This document shows positions 34,117-43,500 of a stretch of DNA of 64,000 nucleotides, in pieces. Each line of letters begins with the position of its first letter. The first letter of the stretch is position 1. A program made the translations under genes and the position numbers. The notes under the pieces are model-generated. The model ran no database searches, was not told the origin of the DNA, and saw only the letters and a list, made by a program, of their open reading frames with translations. This DNA is from Cryptosporangium arvum DSM 44712 (GTDB lineage: Bacteria; Actinomycetota; Actinomycetes; Mycobacteriales; Cryptosporangiaceae), in NCBI RefSeq assembly GCF_000585375.1, contig NZ_KK073874.1, forward strand, positions 1,860,001 to 1,924,000. Reading direction: 5' to 3'.

Positions 34117-36851
34117 CGCCGCGCGGAGCTCCGACCCCGCGGCCCCGAAAGGCGCCGCCCCGGCCCCGGCCGCCCCATCCAGGCCGCCCCGGCCGCCCCG
34201 GCCGCCACCGCGCGCCGCGCGGAGCCGTCCTCACCCGCGTCCGCGGCCACCGCAGCGGCGTGGTCACGCGACGCGGCCGCCAGCAGCGTCGCGGCCTGCT
34301 CGTCGGTGACCGCACGCAGCGCCGCCGACCCGACGAGATCACGCGGACGCAGATGGTGCCAGCCGGCCGCCCGGGGCACCAGCGGAGTACCCGCCGCGAA
34401 CGTGTCGCGCCGCGCGCCGACACCCACCTGCGACACCACGAACCCGTCCTCGCCGACGACCGTCAGCGTGTTCTCCCGCCACCGCTCCCGCCGGAGCAGG
34501 CCGAAGACCGCGTCGGAGCCCGGGAACCGGATCGCGTTGACGAGCGTGCCCTCGTCGCCGACCGCCAGCCTGACCGTGCGCCCGTCGATGCCGGTACCGA
34601 CCGACACCCCGTCGGCCGCCGTCCGCACCCGCCAACCGACCAGCCCGTCCACCTGGCCCAGCGGCGAGGAGCCGCCGGCCGGGGCCAACGGCCCGCCGAC
34701 CGGGGCCAACGGCCGCAGCATGCTGCTCGACACGTCGATCGGCTCCCCGTCGACCGCGCCGGCCTCGAAGAACGCCGGCATCGACGCGCGGCCCCGCTCA
34801 CCGGTGGCCGGGTCGTACTCGACGAGGGTTTCCTCGTCGGCGGCCCAGTAGGACACGCCGTCGCTGAAGACCCGGTCGTAGCGGTGGTGCGACCGGTCGC
34901 CCACCCGCAACGGCCGGCCACCGCTGGTGCGGCCACCGCCGGGCAGCGGCAGCGACTGGTCGTTCTGGTGCCAGGCGTCGAACGGCAGCTCGGTCAGCAC
35001 GTCCGACGGAGTGCCGCTCCAGTACGCCGAGCGGTTCGGCCCGGTGTCCCAGGAGACCAGCAACTGGCCGTCGACGTAGCGGAACGCCGTCAGCCACAGG
35101 TAGCCCCGCTCGTCCTTGGGGATGCGCAGGTGGTGGCTCGACACCACGCCGGAGCCGTCGAGCACCGCGGCCTGCAGACCGTGCCGCAGGATCAGGTGGG
35201 GCCACTGGACGACCTGGGTGACCTGCTGCTCCTCGTCGTCGGCGCGCGGGGCCGGCACCGAGGAGGCCACGTACTCCTCCAGCGCGGGCCAGCCGAACTC
35301 GTCGACCAGGCCCGACCGGAGCGTGCGGCCGAGCACCGGCGCCAAATCGTGCGCCCGGATCCGCTCGGCGGCGGCCGGGTTGAGCGCGAGCAGCCGGCCG
35401 TCCACGACCTTGTCGAGCCGCTCGAGCTGGGCCTCCAGCGTCGGCAGACCCTGGCGCACGATCTGCTCGGCGAGATCGTCGAGGAAGTGGGCGACCGCGA
35501 CACGCAGACCCGACGCGGCGAGCACCGCCTCGACCCGCGCCGGGGACGGACGCCGGGGCAGCGCGCCCTCCACCGCCGTGACCAGCGCGGGCAGGAACCG
35601 CGGGTCGGCGGCGAACGCGGCCAGGTCGCGGCGGCCGTCGTTGTCGTCGTCGAGCCACTGGTCGACGCTGACCTGGAACTCGTCGCTCGGATCGGCCACC
35701 GCCAGCCCCAGCGCGAGCGCGGTGTCGTAGAGGTCCAGATCGGACTGCCAGTCGAGCTCGATGCGCAGCGCGACGCCGTCGGCACGCAGCCGCGACGCGG
35801 CCCGCTCGAGCAGCGCGCAGAGCGCGGTGGAGCGCCGGGAGGCCCGCCAGTAGCGTGAATCCCGGTGTTTGGCCGCGCGTTCGAACCAGCCGGCGACGCC
35901 GTCGGTGGGCTCGGCCGCCGCGTCGACGGTTCCGGCCGCGGCCGTCAGCGCCTCGGTGGCGCCGGCCGCCTCGAGCAGTTCCAGCCACTCCGTGGTGCCC
36001 AGGTTCTCGGGGAAGAACGTGAGCAGCCGGCCGCGGACCGCGGGCTCGCCGGCCCCGAGCCGGACCAGCGCCGCGCGATAGGCCTTCCAGAACGGCTCCG
36101 GGGCTTTCTGCAGCGTCGGTGCCGACAGGAGTTCACGCAGCACGTCGGCGTCGGCTTCGGCCTGGTCGAGACCGGCGGCCTTAGCGAGGCGACGCAGATC
36201 GGCGGCCATGCCGGCGTAGGGGGCCAGCCCGCCGAGCGTCCGCTCCACGCACAGACGCCGGAACCGCGAGTAGGCCTCGGCCGGCTCGCTGCGGGCCGCC
36301 AACGCCCGCGCGTGCGCGGTGAGCGCTTTGACGGTGAGCGCCCCGGCCAGCGCGAACTCCAGGAACACCGCGTGTTCGCGCTCCTCGTCGACGGCCAGCG
36401 CGTAGGTCTGCTCGGCCTCGCGGGCCTTGCCGAACATCATCGCGCCGTAGCTCGGGCTGTCGGCGGCGAGGAACGCCCGCCCGGCCTCCTCGTAGTACGT
36501 CGGCAGGAAGTGCGGAACGGCCGCGCCCAGCCGGCGCCCCAGTTCGTCGAAGCCTTCCTTCGCCGGCCCGACGCGTGATTTCGCCGTGCGCGCGAGCCGT
36601 TCGATCTCCTTCACCAGCGCGAGCGCGTGATGCCCGTTGGCGGGGTCGTTGACCAGGGCCCAGGCCGGGAAGCCGAGCGCCTGGCGCGCCACCGTGCCCA
36701 CCTCGGCGGAGCGCAGCGGCGCGGAGAAGCCGAGGAACTCCATCGAGAGGTCTTCGGCCTCGGCCAGGGTGGCCGGCACGAGCCGGACGACCGTGCGCCC
36801 GCCGAGCACGGGGTGCTGGTACGAGCGGGCGAGCTGGACGTCGACGCTCAC
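34077..36851 (-). CDS. Large protein of the MoxR-vWA operon, N-terminal part
   Basis: A 924-codon frame from GTG 36851, which overlaps the DUF4132 TGA by 4 bases. The sequence is mostly helical in the first 550 residues and shows beta-propeller-like strands at about 580-870 (LWLTAFRYVDGQLLVSWDTG, SYWAADEETLVEYDPATGE, LVNAIRFPGSDAVFGLLRRE). The last about 30 residues (from MGRPGPGRRLSG) are Arg/Pro-rich and out of character. Over the same bases the other frame gives family-like sequence, indicating a frameshift near 34140-34230. The family is not one I can name; relatives in such operons are annotated only as large DNA-binding or hypothetical proteins. Confidence 0.7.
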   Translation of the reverse strand: MSVDVQLARSYQHPVLGGRTVVRLVPATLAEAEDLSMEFLGFSAPLRSAEVGTVARQALGFPAWALVNDPANGHHALALVKEIERLARTAKSRVGPAKEGFDELGRRLGAAVPHFLPTYYEEAGRAFLAADSPSYGAMMFGKAREAEQTYALAVDEEREHAVFLEFALAGALTVKALTAHARALAARSEPAEAYSRFRRLCVERTLGGLAPYAGMAADLRRLAKAAGLDQAEADADVLRELLSAPTLQKAPEPFWKAYRAALVRLGAGEPAVRGRLLTFFPENLGTTEWLELLEAAGATEALTAAAGTVDAAAEPTDGVAGWFERAAKHRDSRYWRASRRSTALCALLERAASRLRADGVALRIELDWQSDLDLYDTALALGLAVADPSDEFQVSVDQWLDDDNDGRRDLAAFAADPRFLPALVTAVEGALPRRPSPARVEAVLAASGLRVAVAHFLDDLAEQIVRQGLPTLEAQLERLDKVVDGRLLALNPAAAERIRAHDLAPVLGRTLRSGLVDEFGWPALEEYVASSVPAPRADDEEQQVTQVVQWPHLILRHGLQAAVLDGSGVVSSHHLRIPKDERGYLWLTAFRYVDGQLLVSWDTGPNRSAYWSGTPSDVLTELPFDAWHQNDQSLPLPGGGRTSGGRPLRVGDRSHHRYDRVFSDGVSYWAADEETLVEYDPATGERGRASMPAFFEAGAVDGEPIDVSSSMLRPLAPVGGPLAPAGGSSPLGQVDGLVGWRVRTAADGVSVGTGIDGRTVRLAVGDEGTLVNAIRFPGSDAVFGLLRRERWRENTLTVVGEDGFVVSQVGVGARRDTFAAGTPLVPRAAGWHHLRPRDLVGSAALRAVTDEQAATLLAAASRDHAAAVAADAGEDGSARRAVAAGAAGAAWMGRPGPGRRLSGPRGRSSARRWRPCCPRSRIRS

Positions 36852-37699
36852 GCCGCCTCCTCCTTCTCCACGACGCGGCCGGCGTACAGGGTGGCGGCCA
36901 TCCGGTGCCCCTCCGACCAGGCCACCGGGCCGACCTCGCCGAGCGGCAGCGCGACCCCGTCCGGCCGGGTGAAGATCAGGTCACCGGTTTCGGTCTCGTA
37001 GTAGGGGTCCTCGGCGCCGACCCACGAGCGGGCTTCGACCACCGAGTCGTTCTCGAACACGCGGCAGACCGCGTAGCCGCCGCGGACCCGAAAACCGGCC
37101 TGCGCGGCCCTGGCCGTGAGGTGGCGCAGCTCCGCGTACCGGCCGCCGGCGTAGGCGGAGATGCGGGTGGCCGCCGGATCGACCTCGGCCGGGCGGGCCC
37201 AGACCTCTCGGAACAGCTGGTCGATCGATTGCGTGAACTCGAGGTCGGCCGCGAACTCGCGCAGATCGTCGATGTCGTCGAGCAGGACGGGGTGGGGGAT
37301 CAGCAGCTGATCGGCGTCGAGGCGGACGGTGTCACCGTCGAGGTCGACGATGCCGACGCCTTTCTCGCCCGCGTCGCGCAGGAAACCCACCTGGGCGCCG
37401 TCGGGGGTGGTGACGACGAGGTTGCGGGCGGCGGCCGCCCAGACGTCGTCGGCCCAGACCTCGGCCAGCAGCACGGCGGGAACCGGGAGCGAGCGGACCA
37501 TCCACCGCTCGACGTCGGCCCGGCACTGGGCTTCGTGCCGTTTCAGCCACTCGGTCAGCTGCCGGAGACCGACCGTGACCGGATCCTCCCGGATCGCCTT
37601 CGGAACCGAGCGCAGCGTCTTGCCCGCCGCGTTCCGGCACACGAGCGTGTCGCCGTCGAGCGTCACCTCGTACCCGCCCGAGACCGCTAACCAGCCCAT
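36848..37699 (-). CDS. DUF4132-domain protein (YehI C-terminal-like), first gene of the MoxR-vWA operon
   Basis: A 283-residue protein resembling the C-terminal DUF4132 region of much larger proteins such as E. coli YehI (about 1,200 residues). Segments include GYEVTLDGDTLVCRNAAGK, LRQLTEWLKRHEAQCRADVE and AEVWADDVWAAAARNLVV. LLIPHPVLLDDIDDLREFAAD, LFREVWARP and RGGYAVCRVF follow. No catalytic motif is apparent. GGAGGGG lies upstream of the ATG, and the gene ends in a GTGA overlap with the next. It is the promoter-proximal gene, so the regulation of the whole operon probably acts in the 233 bases upstream. Confidence 0.75.
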   Translation of the reverse strand: MGWLAVSGGYEVTLDGDTLVCRNAAGKTLRSVPKAIREDPVTVGLRQLTEWLKRHEAQCRADVERWMVRSLPVPAVLLAEVWADDVWAAAARNLVVTTPDGAQVGFLRDAGEKGVGIVDLDGDTVRLDADQLLIPHPVLLDDIDDLREFAADLEFTQSIDQLFREVWARPAEVDPAATRISAYAGGRYAELRHLTARAAQAGFRVRGGYAVCRVFENDSVVEARSWVGAEDPYYETETGDLIFTRPDGVALPLGEVGPVAWSEGHRMAATLYAGRVVEKEEAA

Positions 37700-37785
37700 C
37701 CAGTCACCCCTCCACTCGGAATGCGCTGGAGGCTAGCGACGTGGTCCGACAGTTCTTGCGGCGACCACGACAACGTCCCAGAAAG

Positions 37786-37823
37786 GCCGGTTCCCCGACC
37801 CGTCGGGTGGTCGGGGAACCGGC
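37786..37823. promoter_or_regulatory. Perfect 15-bp-stem palindrome in the divergent region upstream of the MoxR-vWA operon
   Basis: GCCGGTTCCCCGACC (37786-37800) and its exact complement (37809-37823) flank the 8-base loop CGTCGGGT. It lies between two divergent gene starts (37699 minus, 37933 plus), so it does not terminate either gene. It is either a large operator or a hairpin in one of the 5' leaders. The rest of 37700-37932 shows no other clear signal. Confidence 0.75.
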
Positions 37824-37932
37824 GCTCGGCCGGGCCGACGAGCGTGCGCGCTCTGTCTACCCTGGACCGCGACGTTAGCCCGATCGAGGGCGTTCAGCCT
37901 GGTGGCGTTCCTGCTAGGCAACGGGGTGGGAG

Positions 37933-38742
37933 ATGGACACACGCGGACTCGGCGCGTTCCTGCGGGCCCAGCGTGCCCGGCTGCAGCCGTCGGACGTCGG
38001 GCTGCCGGCCGGTGACGGCCGCCGACGGACACCGGGGCTGCGGCGGGAGGAGGTCGCGGAGCTCTCCGGCGTCTCCAGCACCTGGTACACGTGGCTCGAG
38101 CAGGGCCGCCCGATCGTGGCGTCCGGTCAGGTCATCGACGCGCTGGCCCGTGCGCTGCAGCTCGACCCCGACCGGCACCGCCACCTGCGCGCGCTGGCCG
38201 GGCTGGCCCCGCCCCGCACGTACACCTCCGGCCGGGAGGCCACGCCGCGGCTGCAGCACCTGGTCGACAACGCGGCCCCGAACCCGGCCGTCGTCTACGA
38301 CCGGTACTTCGACTACGTCGTCTGGAACGACGTGTACGCGCGGGTCCGGCACGATCCGGCGACGCAGCCGCCGAACCGGCGCAACGCGGTGTGGATGATG
38401 TTCACCGACCCGGCCAACCGGGCCCGGCAGCAGTGCTGGGCGCCGGCCGCCCGCGCGCTCCTCAGCCGGTTCCGCACCTCGGCGGGGCAACGCCCGGAGG
38501 ATCCGCGGTTCGCCGAACTCGTCGACGCGCTGCTCGAGGCGAGCCCGGAGTTCCGCGAGTGGTGGCCCGACTACCTGGTGCGCGACTTCCGGCCGACGGT
38601 TCTCGAACTCGACCACCCGGACGCGGGCCGGTTGGTGCTCGACCTGTACCAACTCCGCCCGGTGGAGTTCCCCGACCTGCTGCTCATCGTGCAGATTCCT
38701 GCCACTTCGGACGATCGGCAGCGAATCGAACGGTTGCTCTGA
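37933..38742 (+). CDS. XRE-family regulator with MmyB-like ligand-binding domain
   Basis: A 269-residue regulator. The N-terminal helix-turn-helix (about 10-75) has RRTPGLRREEVAELSGVSST then WYTWLEQGR. The C-terminal MmyB-like PAS-related domain has YDRYFDYVVWNDVYARV and WWPDYLVRDFRPTVLELDHP, ending with LDLYQLRPVEFPDLLLIV. MmyB-type regulators bind fatty-acid-like ligands and usually control a neighbouring gene. It is divergent from the MoxR-vWA operon with a 15-bp palindrome between, and 13 bases upstream of a DUF574 methyltransferase. Confidence 0.87.
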   Translation: MDTRGLGAFLRAQRARLQPSDVGLPAGDGRRRTPGLRREEVAELSGVSSTWYTWLEQGRPIVASGQVIDALARALQLDPDRHRHLRALAGLAPPRTYTSGREATPRLQHLVDNAAPNPAVVYDRYFDYVVWNDVYARVRHDPATQPPNRRNAVWMMFTDPANRARQQCWAPAARALLSRFRTSAGQRPEDPRFAELVDALLEASPEFREWWPDYLVRDFRPTVLELDHPDAGRLVLDLYQLRPVEFPDLLLIVQIPATSDDRQRIERLL

Positions 38743-38755
38743 GAGCCTGGGACGC

Positions 38756-39544
38756 ATGTCCGTTCCTGATGCGGCGCGGGCTCTCGGTGGTACCGAGCAG
38801 CCGAACGCGGCCCGGATGTACGACTACTTCCTCGGCGGTTCCCACAACTTCGCGGCCGACAGAGCCGCCGCCGACGGGCTTCTCTCGGTGGCCCCCGACG
38901 CCCGTGACAACGCCCGGGAGAACCGGGCCTTCCTGCGCCGCGTGATCGGCTACCTGCTCGACCAGGGTGTGCGCCAGTTCCTCGACCTCGGCTCCGGCAT
39001 CCCGACCGCGGGCAACGTCCACGAGATCGCCCACGCGCGTGATCCGCGGGCCCGGGTGGTCTACGTCGACGTCGAGCCGATCGCCGTGGAGACCAGCCGC
39101 CGCCTGCTGGCCGACAACCCGAACGCGGAGATCGTCCACGCCGACCTGCGCGAGCCGGGAGCCGTGCGCGGCCGGGCGACGTTGCTCGACCCGGCCGAGC
39201 CGATCGCGGTGCTGGCGATCTCGGTGCTGCACTTCGTGCCGGACGCCGACGACCCGCGCACGATCCTCGGCGAGTACCTGGAGCCCCTCGCGTCCGGCAG
39301 CTACCTCGCGCTCTCGCACGTCGTCGTCGACGAGGCCCCGCCGCCGGAGTCGGAGGACGGGCTCGCGGTCTACGCCCGCACCGCCACCCCCGTCACCCTG
39401 CGGGACTCCAGACAGGTGACCGCGTTCTTCCACGGCCACCCGCTGGTCGAGCCCGGCCTGGTTCCGGTCTCCCACTGGCGGGCCGACGGCCCGGCGGAGC
39501 CCAGCGCCATCCACGGCGCGGCCGCGAAGGTTCAGTACGAGTAG
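38756..39544 (+). CDS. SAM-dependent methyltransferase, DUF574 family (second copy)
   Basis: A 262-residue DUF574 methyltransferase, paralogous to 1875-2669. Shared motifs are NAARMYDYFLGGSHNFAADR, FLDLGSGIPTAGNVHEIA and VVYVDVEPIAVETSRRLL, ending in VPVSHWRADG. It starts 13 bases after the XRE gene, so they form an operon and the XRE/MmyB protein may control it. DUF574 next to XRE regulators is common in actinomycetes. The substrate is unknown. Its 3' end overlaps the convergent dehydrogenase gene by 13 bases. Confidence 0.88.
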   Translation: MSVPDAARALGGTEQPNAARMYDYFLGGSHNFAADRAAADGLLSVAPDARDNARENRAFLRRVIGYLLDQGVRQFLDLGSGIPTAGNVHEIAHARDPRARVVYVDVEPIAVETSRRLLADNPNAEIVHADLREPGAVRGRATLLDPAEPIAVLAISVLHFVPDADDPRTILGEYLEPLASGSYLALSHVVVDEAPPPESEDGLAVYARTATPVTLRDSRQVTAFFHGHPLVEPGLVPVSHWRADGPAEPSAIHGAAAKVQYE

Positions 39545-40389
39545 AACCCGCGGCCGGACTTCTTGCCCAGCAGTCCGGCGTCGACCATGCGCAGCAGCAG
39601 CGGCGGCGGGGAGTACAGCGGCTCTTTGAACTCCTCGTACATCGACTCGGCGACCGACTTGGTGGTGTCCAGACCGATCAGGTCGATCAGGCGCAGCGGC
39701 CCCATCGGGTGGTTCGCGCCGAGCACCATGCCGTTGTCGATGTCGTCGGCCGACGCGAAGCCGGACTCGAACATCCGGATCGCCGAGAGGAGGTACGGGA
39801 TGAGCAGCGCGTTCACCACGAACCCGGCTCGGTCCTGGGACCGGACGACGGTCTTGCCGAGCCGGTCGGTGGCCAGCTCCTCCACCCGCTCCCGCGTCTC
39901 GTCCGACGACAGCAGCGACGGGATGATCTCGACCAGTTTGAGCACCGGCGCCGGGTTGAAGAAGTGCACGCCGATGACCTGCGTCGGACGGGCGGTGGCC
40001 ATCGCCAGCTTCATGATCGGGATCGACGAGGTGTTCGACGCGAAGATCGCGTCGGGCCGGGTCACGATCTTGTCGAGCTGGGCGAAGACGTCGAGCTTCA
40101 GCGCCTCGACCTCGGCGACGGCCTCGACCACGAGGTCGCGGTCGGCCAGGTCGTCGAGCGTGGTCGTGAACCGGATCCGCCCCACCGCGGCGTCCCGGTC
40201 CGCGGCCGAAATCTTGCCCGCTTTGACACCTCGATCGAATGAGTGCCCGATTCGGCGCTGTCCCGCCTCCAGTGCCCCGGCGTCGACCTCCACGACCGTG
40301 ACGTCGAGGCCGGCGCGTGCGCTAACCTCCGCGATACCCGAACCCATCAGGCCGGCACCGACGACGCCCACCCGCTCGATCGTGCTCAT
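39532..40389 (-). CDS. 3-hydroxybutyryl-CoA dehydrogenase (FadB2/Hbd type)
   Basis: A 285-residue NAD(P)-dependent 3-hydroxyacyl-CoA dehydrogenase interconverting 3-hydroxybutyryl-CoA and acetoacetyl-CoA. The Rossmann motif GAGLMG is at residues 11-16. The catalytic HFFNPAPVLKLVE and the SSNTSS-type loop (FASNTSSIPI) are present, as are the C-terminal NHPMGPLRLIDLIGLD and a terminal KKSGRGFYSY. AGGAG lies 6 bases upstream of ATG 40389, which decides the start over an ATG 24 bases upstream. It probably works in fatty acid or PHB metabolism. Confidence 0.93.
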   Translation of the reverse strand: MSTIERVGVVGAGLMGSGIAEVSARAGLDVTVVEVDAGALEAGQRRIGHSFDRGVKAGKISAADRDAAVGRIRFTTTLDDLADRDLVVEAVAEVEALKLDVFAQLDKIVTRPDAIFASNTSSIPIMKLAMATARPTQVIGVHFFNPAPVLKLVEIIPSLLSSDETRERVEELATDRLGKTVVRSQDRAGFVVNALLIPYLLSAIRMFESGFASADDIDNGMVLGANHPMGPLRLIDLIGLDTTKSVAESMYEEFKEPLYSPPPLLLRMVDAGLLGKKSGRGFYSY

Positions 40390-40545
40390 GTCTGCTCCTT
40401 CGTGTTGTCTCAAGACCTATCACGGCTATGCGGTAACACCGTCATCAACTCGTTGGGCCGTGTACTCTCGTAACTCGCCGCTACTGATGCCGCACCGCTG
40501 CGGAATCGGGATCCTGCGGCACCGGCACGGCGACGAGTGGGGCCG

Positions 40546-43500
40546 ATGGGTGGGTTCGTGAGCGTGCCCGACGTGATCGGTGATCGGTCCACGGGCTCGC
40601 GGGCGTCCGAAGGCGCACCGCGTATACCCGGCCTTGTCCTTCTCGGCGAAATCGGTCGGGGCAACGACACCGTCGTCTACCGCGCGCGACGCGACGGGCC
40701 GGACGTCGAATCGATCCAGCAGTACGCGGTCAAGGTCCTCGGCCTCGCCGCGAGCGTCGGCGACGAGGCGCGGCACAAGTTCCGCCGCGAAGCCGCCGTG
40801 CTGGCCTGCGTCGACCACCCGGGCGTCGTCCGGGTGCACGCCGTCGGCGAGGTCGACGGCCGCCCCTACCTGGTGATGGAGCTGGTCGAGGGCCGCTCGC
40901 TGGCCGAGGTGCTGCACGGAGGGCAGCTCGACCAGGCGTCCGCCGCGGTGCTGGGCGCCGCGGTCGCCGACGCGCTCGCCGCCGCGCACCGGGTCGGGCT
41001 GGTCCACCGGGACGTCAAGCCGCACAACATCATGGTGCGCTCCGACGGGCGCCCGATGCTCATCGACTTCGGCCTCATCGACTTCGGCCCCGCCGCGGCC
41101 GGCGGCGACGCGCCGGGCCTGGGCATCCGCCCGTCGGGGGCGATCGCCGGCACGCTCACCTACACCTCGCCGGAACAGTGCGGGCTGCTGCACCGCCCGG
41201 TCGACGGCCGGTCCGACCTGTACTCGCTCGGCGTCGTGCTCTACGAGTGCGTCACCGGCCGCCCGCCGTTCCTCGCCCCCGACATCGGCGAGCTGATGCA
41301 CCTGCACGCCACCACGGCTCCGCCGGACCCGCGCATGTTCCGGACCGATCTGTCCGGCGGGTTCGTCTCCGTGCTCGGCCGCCTGCTGGCCAAGGACCCC
41401 GACGACCGTTACCCGGGTGCGCTCGCCGTCGCCGACGACCTGCGTCGCCTGCTGCCCGACGCGGCGCCCCCGTCGGCCGGCGTGGTGCCGTCCGGTATCG
41501 ACGCGCGCTCGCCGCTGCCGCTCGTCGGCCGGGAGCGCGAACTCGCCGCCCTGCTCGGCTACTGGCGGCGGACGGCCGCAGGCACCGCGTCGCTCGTGGT
41601 GCTCGAAGGCGCGCCCGGCATCGGCAAGTCCCGGCTGGCCGAGCAGCTCGTCGTCGAGGTGCGGGCACGGGCCAGCGGCCGCCCGGGCCCGGTGATCCTC
41701 ACCGCGAGGGCCACCGACGGCGCGGCGCCGCTCGCCGGGCTGCGCACCGCGATCGACCAGTACGTCCGCACCGTCGAGCGATTACCCGACGGTGCGCGGG
41801 CCGAGGCCCACCACTGGCTGACCACGGCGGCCGCCCCGGTGGCGACGCTGCTGCAGCCGCTGTCCCCGGCGCTGGCCGGGATGCTCGGGCTGCCCGCACC
41901 GGTGGCCGACGACTCCGGGCAGCACCAGTTCCCGGCGGCGGTCGCGACGTTCCTCAGCGAGCTCGCCCGGTGCGCCGGTGGGCTGCTCATCCGGGTCGAG
42001 GACGCCCACGTGCTGGACTCCGCCAGCGCCCGGGTGCTCGCCCAGATCCTCGCCGAGCGCGCGGGCAACCCGGTGATGGTCCTGGCGACCTCCCGCGGCG
42101 TGGCCAACGCGACCAGCCTGATCGCGTCGGCGGAGATGCAGACGCTCGTCGACGAACGCATCCTGCTCGGGCCGCTGCACCCCACCGCCGTCGCCGAACT
42201 CGTCGAGCGGCTGTCCGGCCGGATGGACCTCGGCCGGGAGTTCGCCGAGCGCATCGCCACCGCGACCGACGGCAACCCGCTGGCGGTACTGCAGTACTTC
42301 CGGGCCGCGGTCGAGGGCGGTCTGATCCGGCCGTCCTGGGGGCGCTGGATCGTCGATCTGGACGGTCTGGCCAGCGTTCGCCTGCCCACCGACGTCGTCG
42401 CGTTCCTGATCGGACGCCTCGAACAGCTCAGCGCGCCGGTCCGCGCGATCCTGGTCGTTGCCGCCGCGCTCGGGGTCCGGTTCGACCCCGGCATGCTCAG
42501 CGCGGTCAGCGGAGCGTCGGCCGAGGACGTGCGCGTCACGCTGGACGAGGCCGGGCGGCTGCGGGTCGTGGAACGGCGCGGCGGCGGCGACTACGGCTTC
42601 GTGCACTCCGGTATCCGGCGCGCGCTGCTGCGCGGCGGCGATCGGATGTACCTGCGCGCGGTGCACCAGGCCGCCGCCGAACTGCTCACCCCGCGGGACT
42701 TCACCGGCCCGGTCGACCCCGGCCGCATCTACGCGGTGGCCCGCCACCGGATGAACGGCCAGGTCGAACGCAACCCCGGCGCGGTGGTCCAGGCCTGTGC
42801 CGACGCGGCTCGCCAGGCGCTCGCCGACTACTCGCCGATCGACGCGGTGGGCTACGCCGACGAAGCCGAACGGGTCGCCACGACCTACCGCCTGCCGCTC
42901 CCGTACCGCTTCGACGAGCTGATCGGCCTCGCGCTGCACCAGAGCGGCCGGTACGCCGAGGCGCTGGACCGGCTCGGGTCGGCGATCGACCGCGCCGACG
43001 ACCCGCTGGACCGCGGCCGCCTGCTCGTCGACGTCGGGCAGGTGCACCTGAGCCGGTGGGACCCGACCGCGGCCGACCACGCGTTCAGCTGGGCACTGTC
43101 GGTACTGGGCCACCCGCTGCCGCGCAACCGCACCTCGCTCGCGCTCTCCAGCGGCCTGTCGGCGCTCGTCGCCGTCACCCGGATGCGCGGCGGACGCACC
43201 ACCGGCACCACCACCGGACCGGAGCGGGAACGCAACCGCCTGGTCGCCAAGGCGCTGGTCGGGCTCGCCCACAGCGCCCAGTTCGGGATGCGCCCGCGCC
43301 AGGTGCCCACCTACGCGCTGCGGGCACTGCTGCCGGTCGCCCGGATCGGGCCGACCCCGGAGTACGTCGGGGTGTTCGGGCTGCTCGGGATGGCGAGCGC
43401 CGCGACCGGACGCCGCCGCATCGCGCGCCGGCTGTTCGCTCGCGCCCACCAGGCCGCCGACGCGCTCGGCCAGCCGCAGCTGACCGCGCAGACCGCGCTG

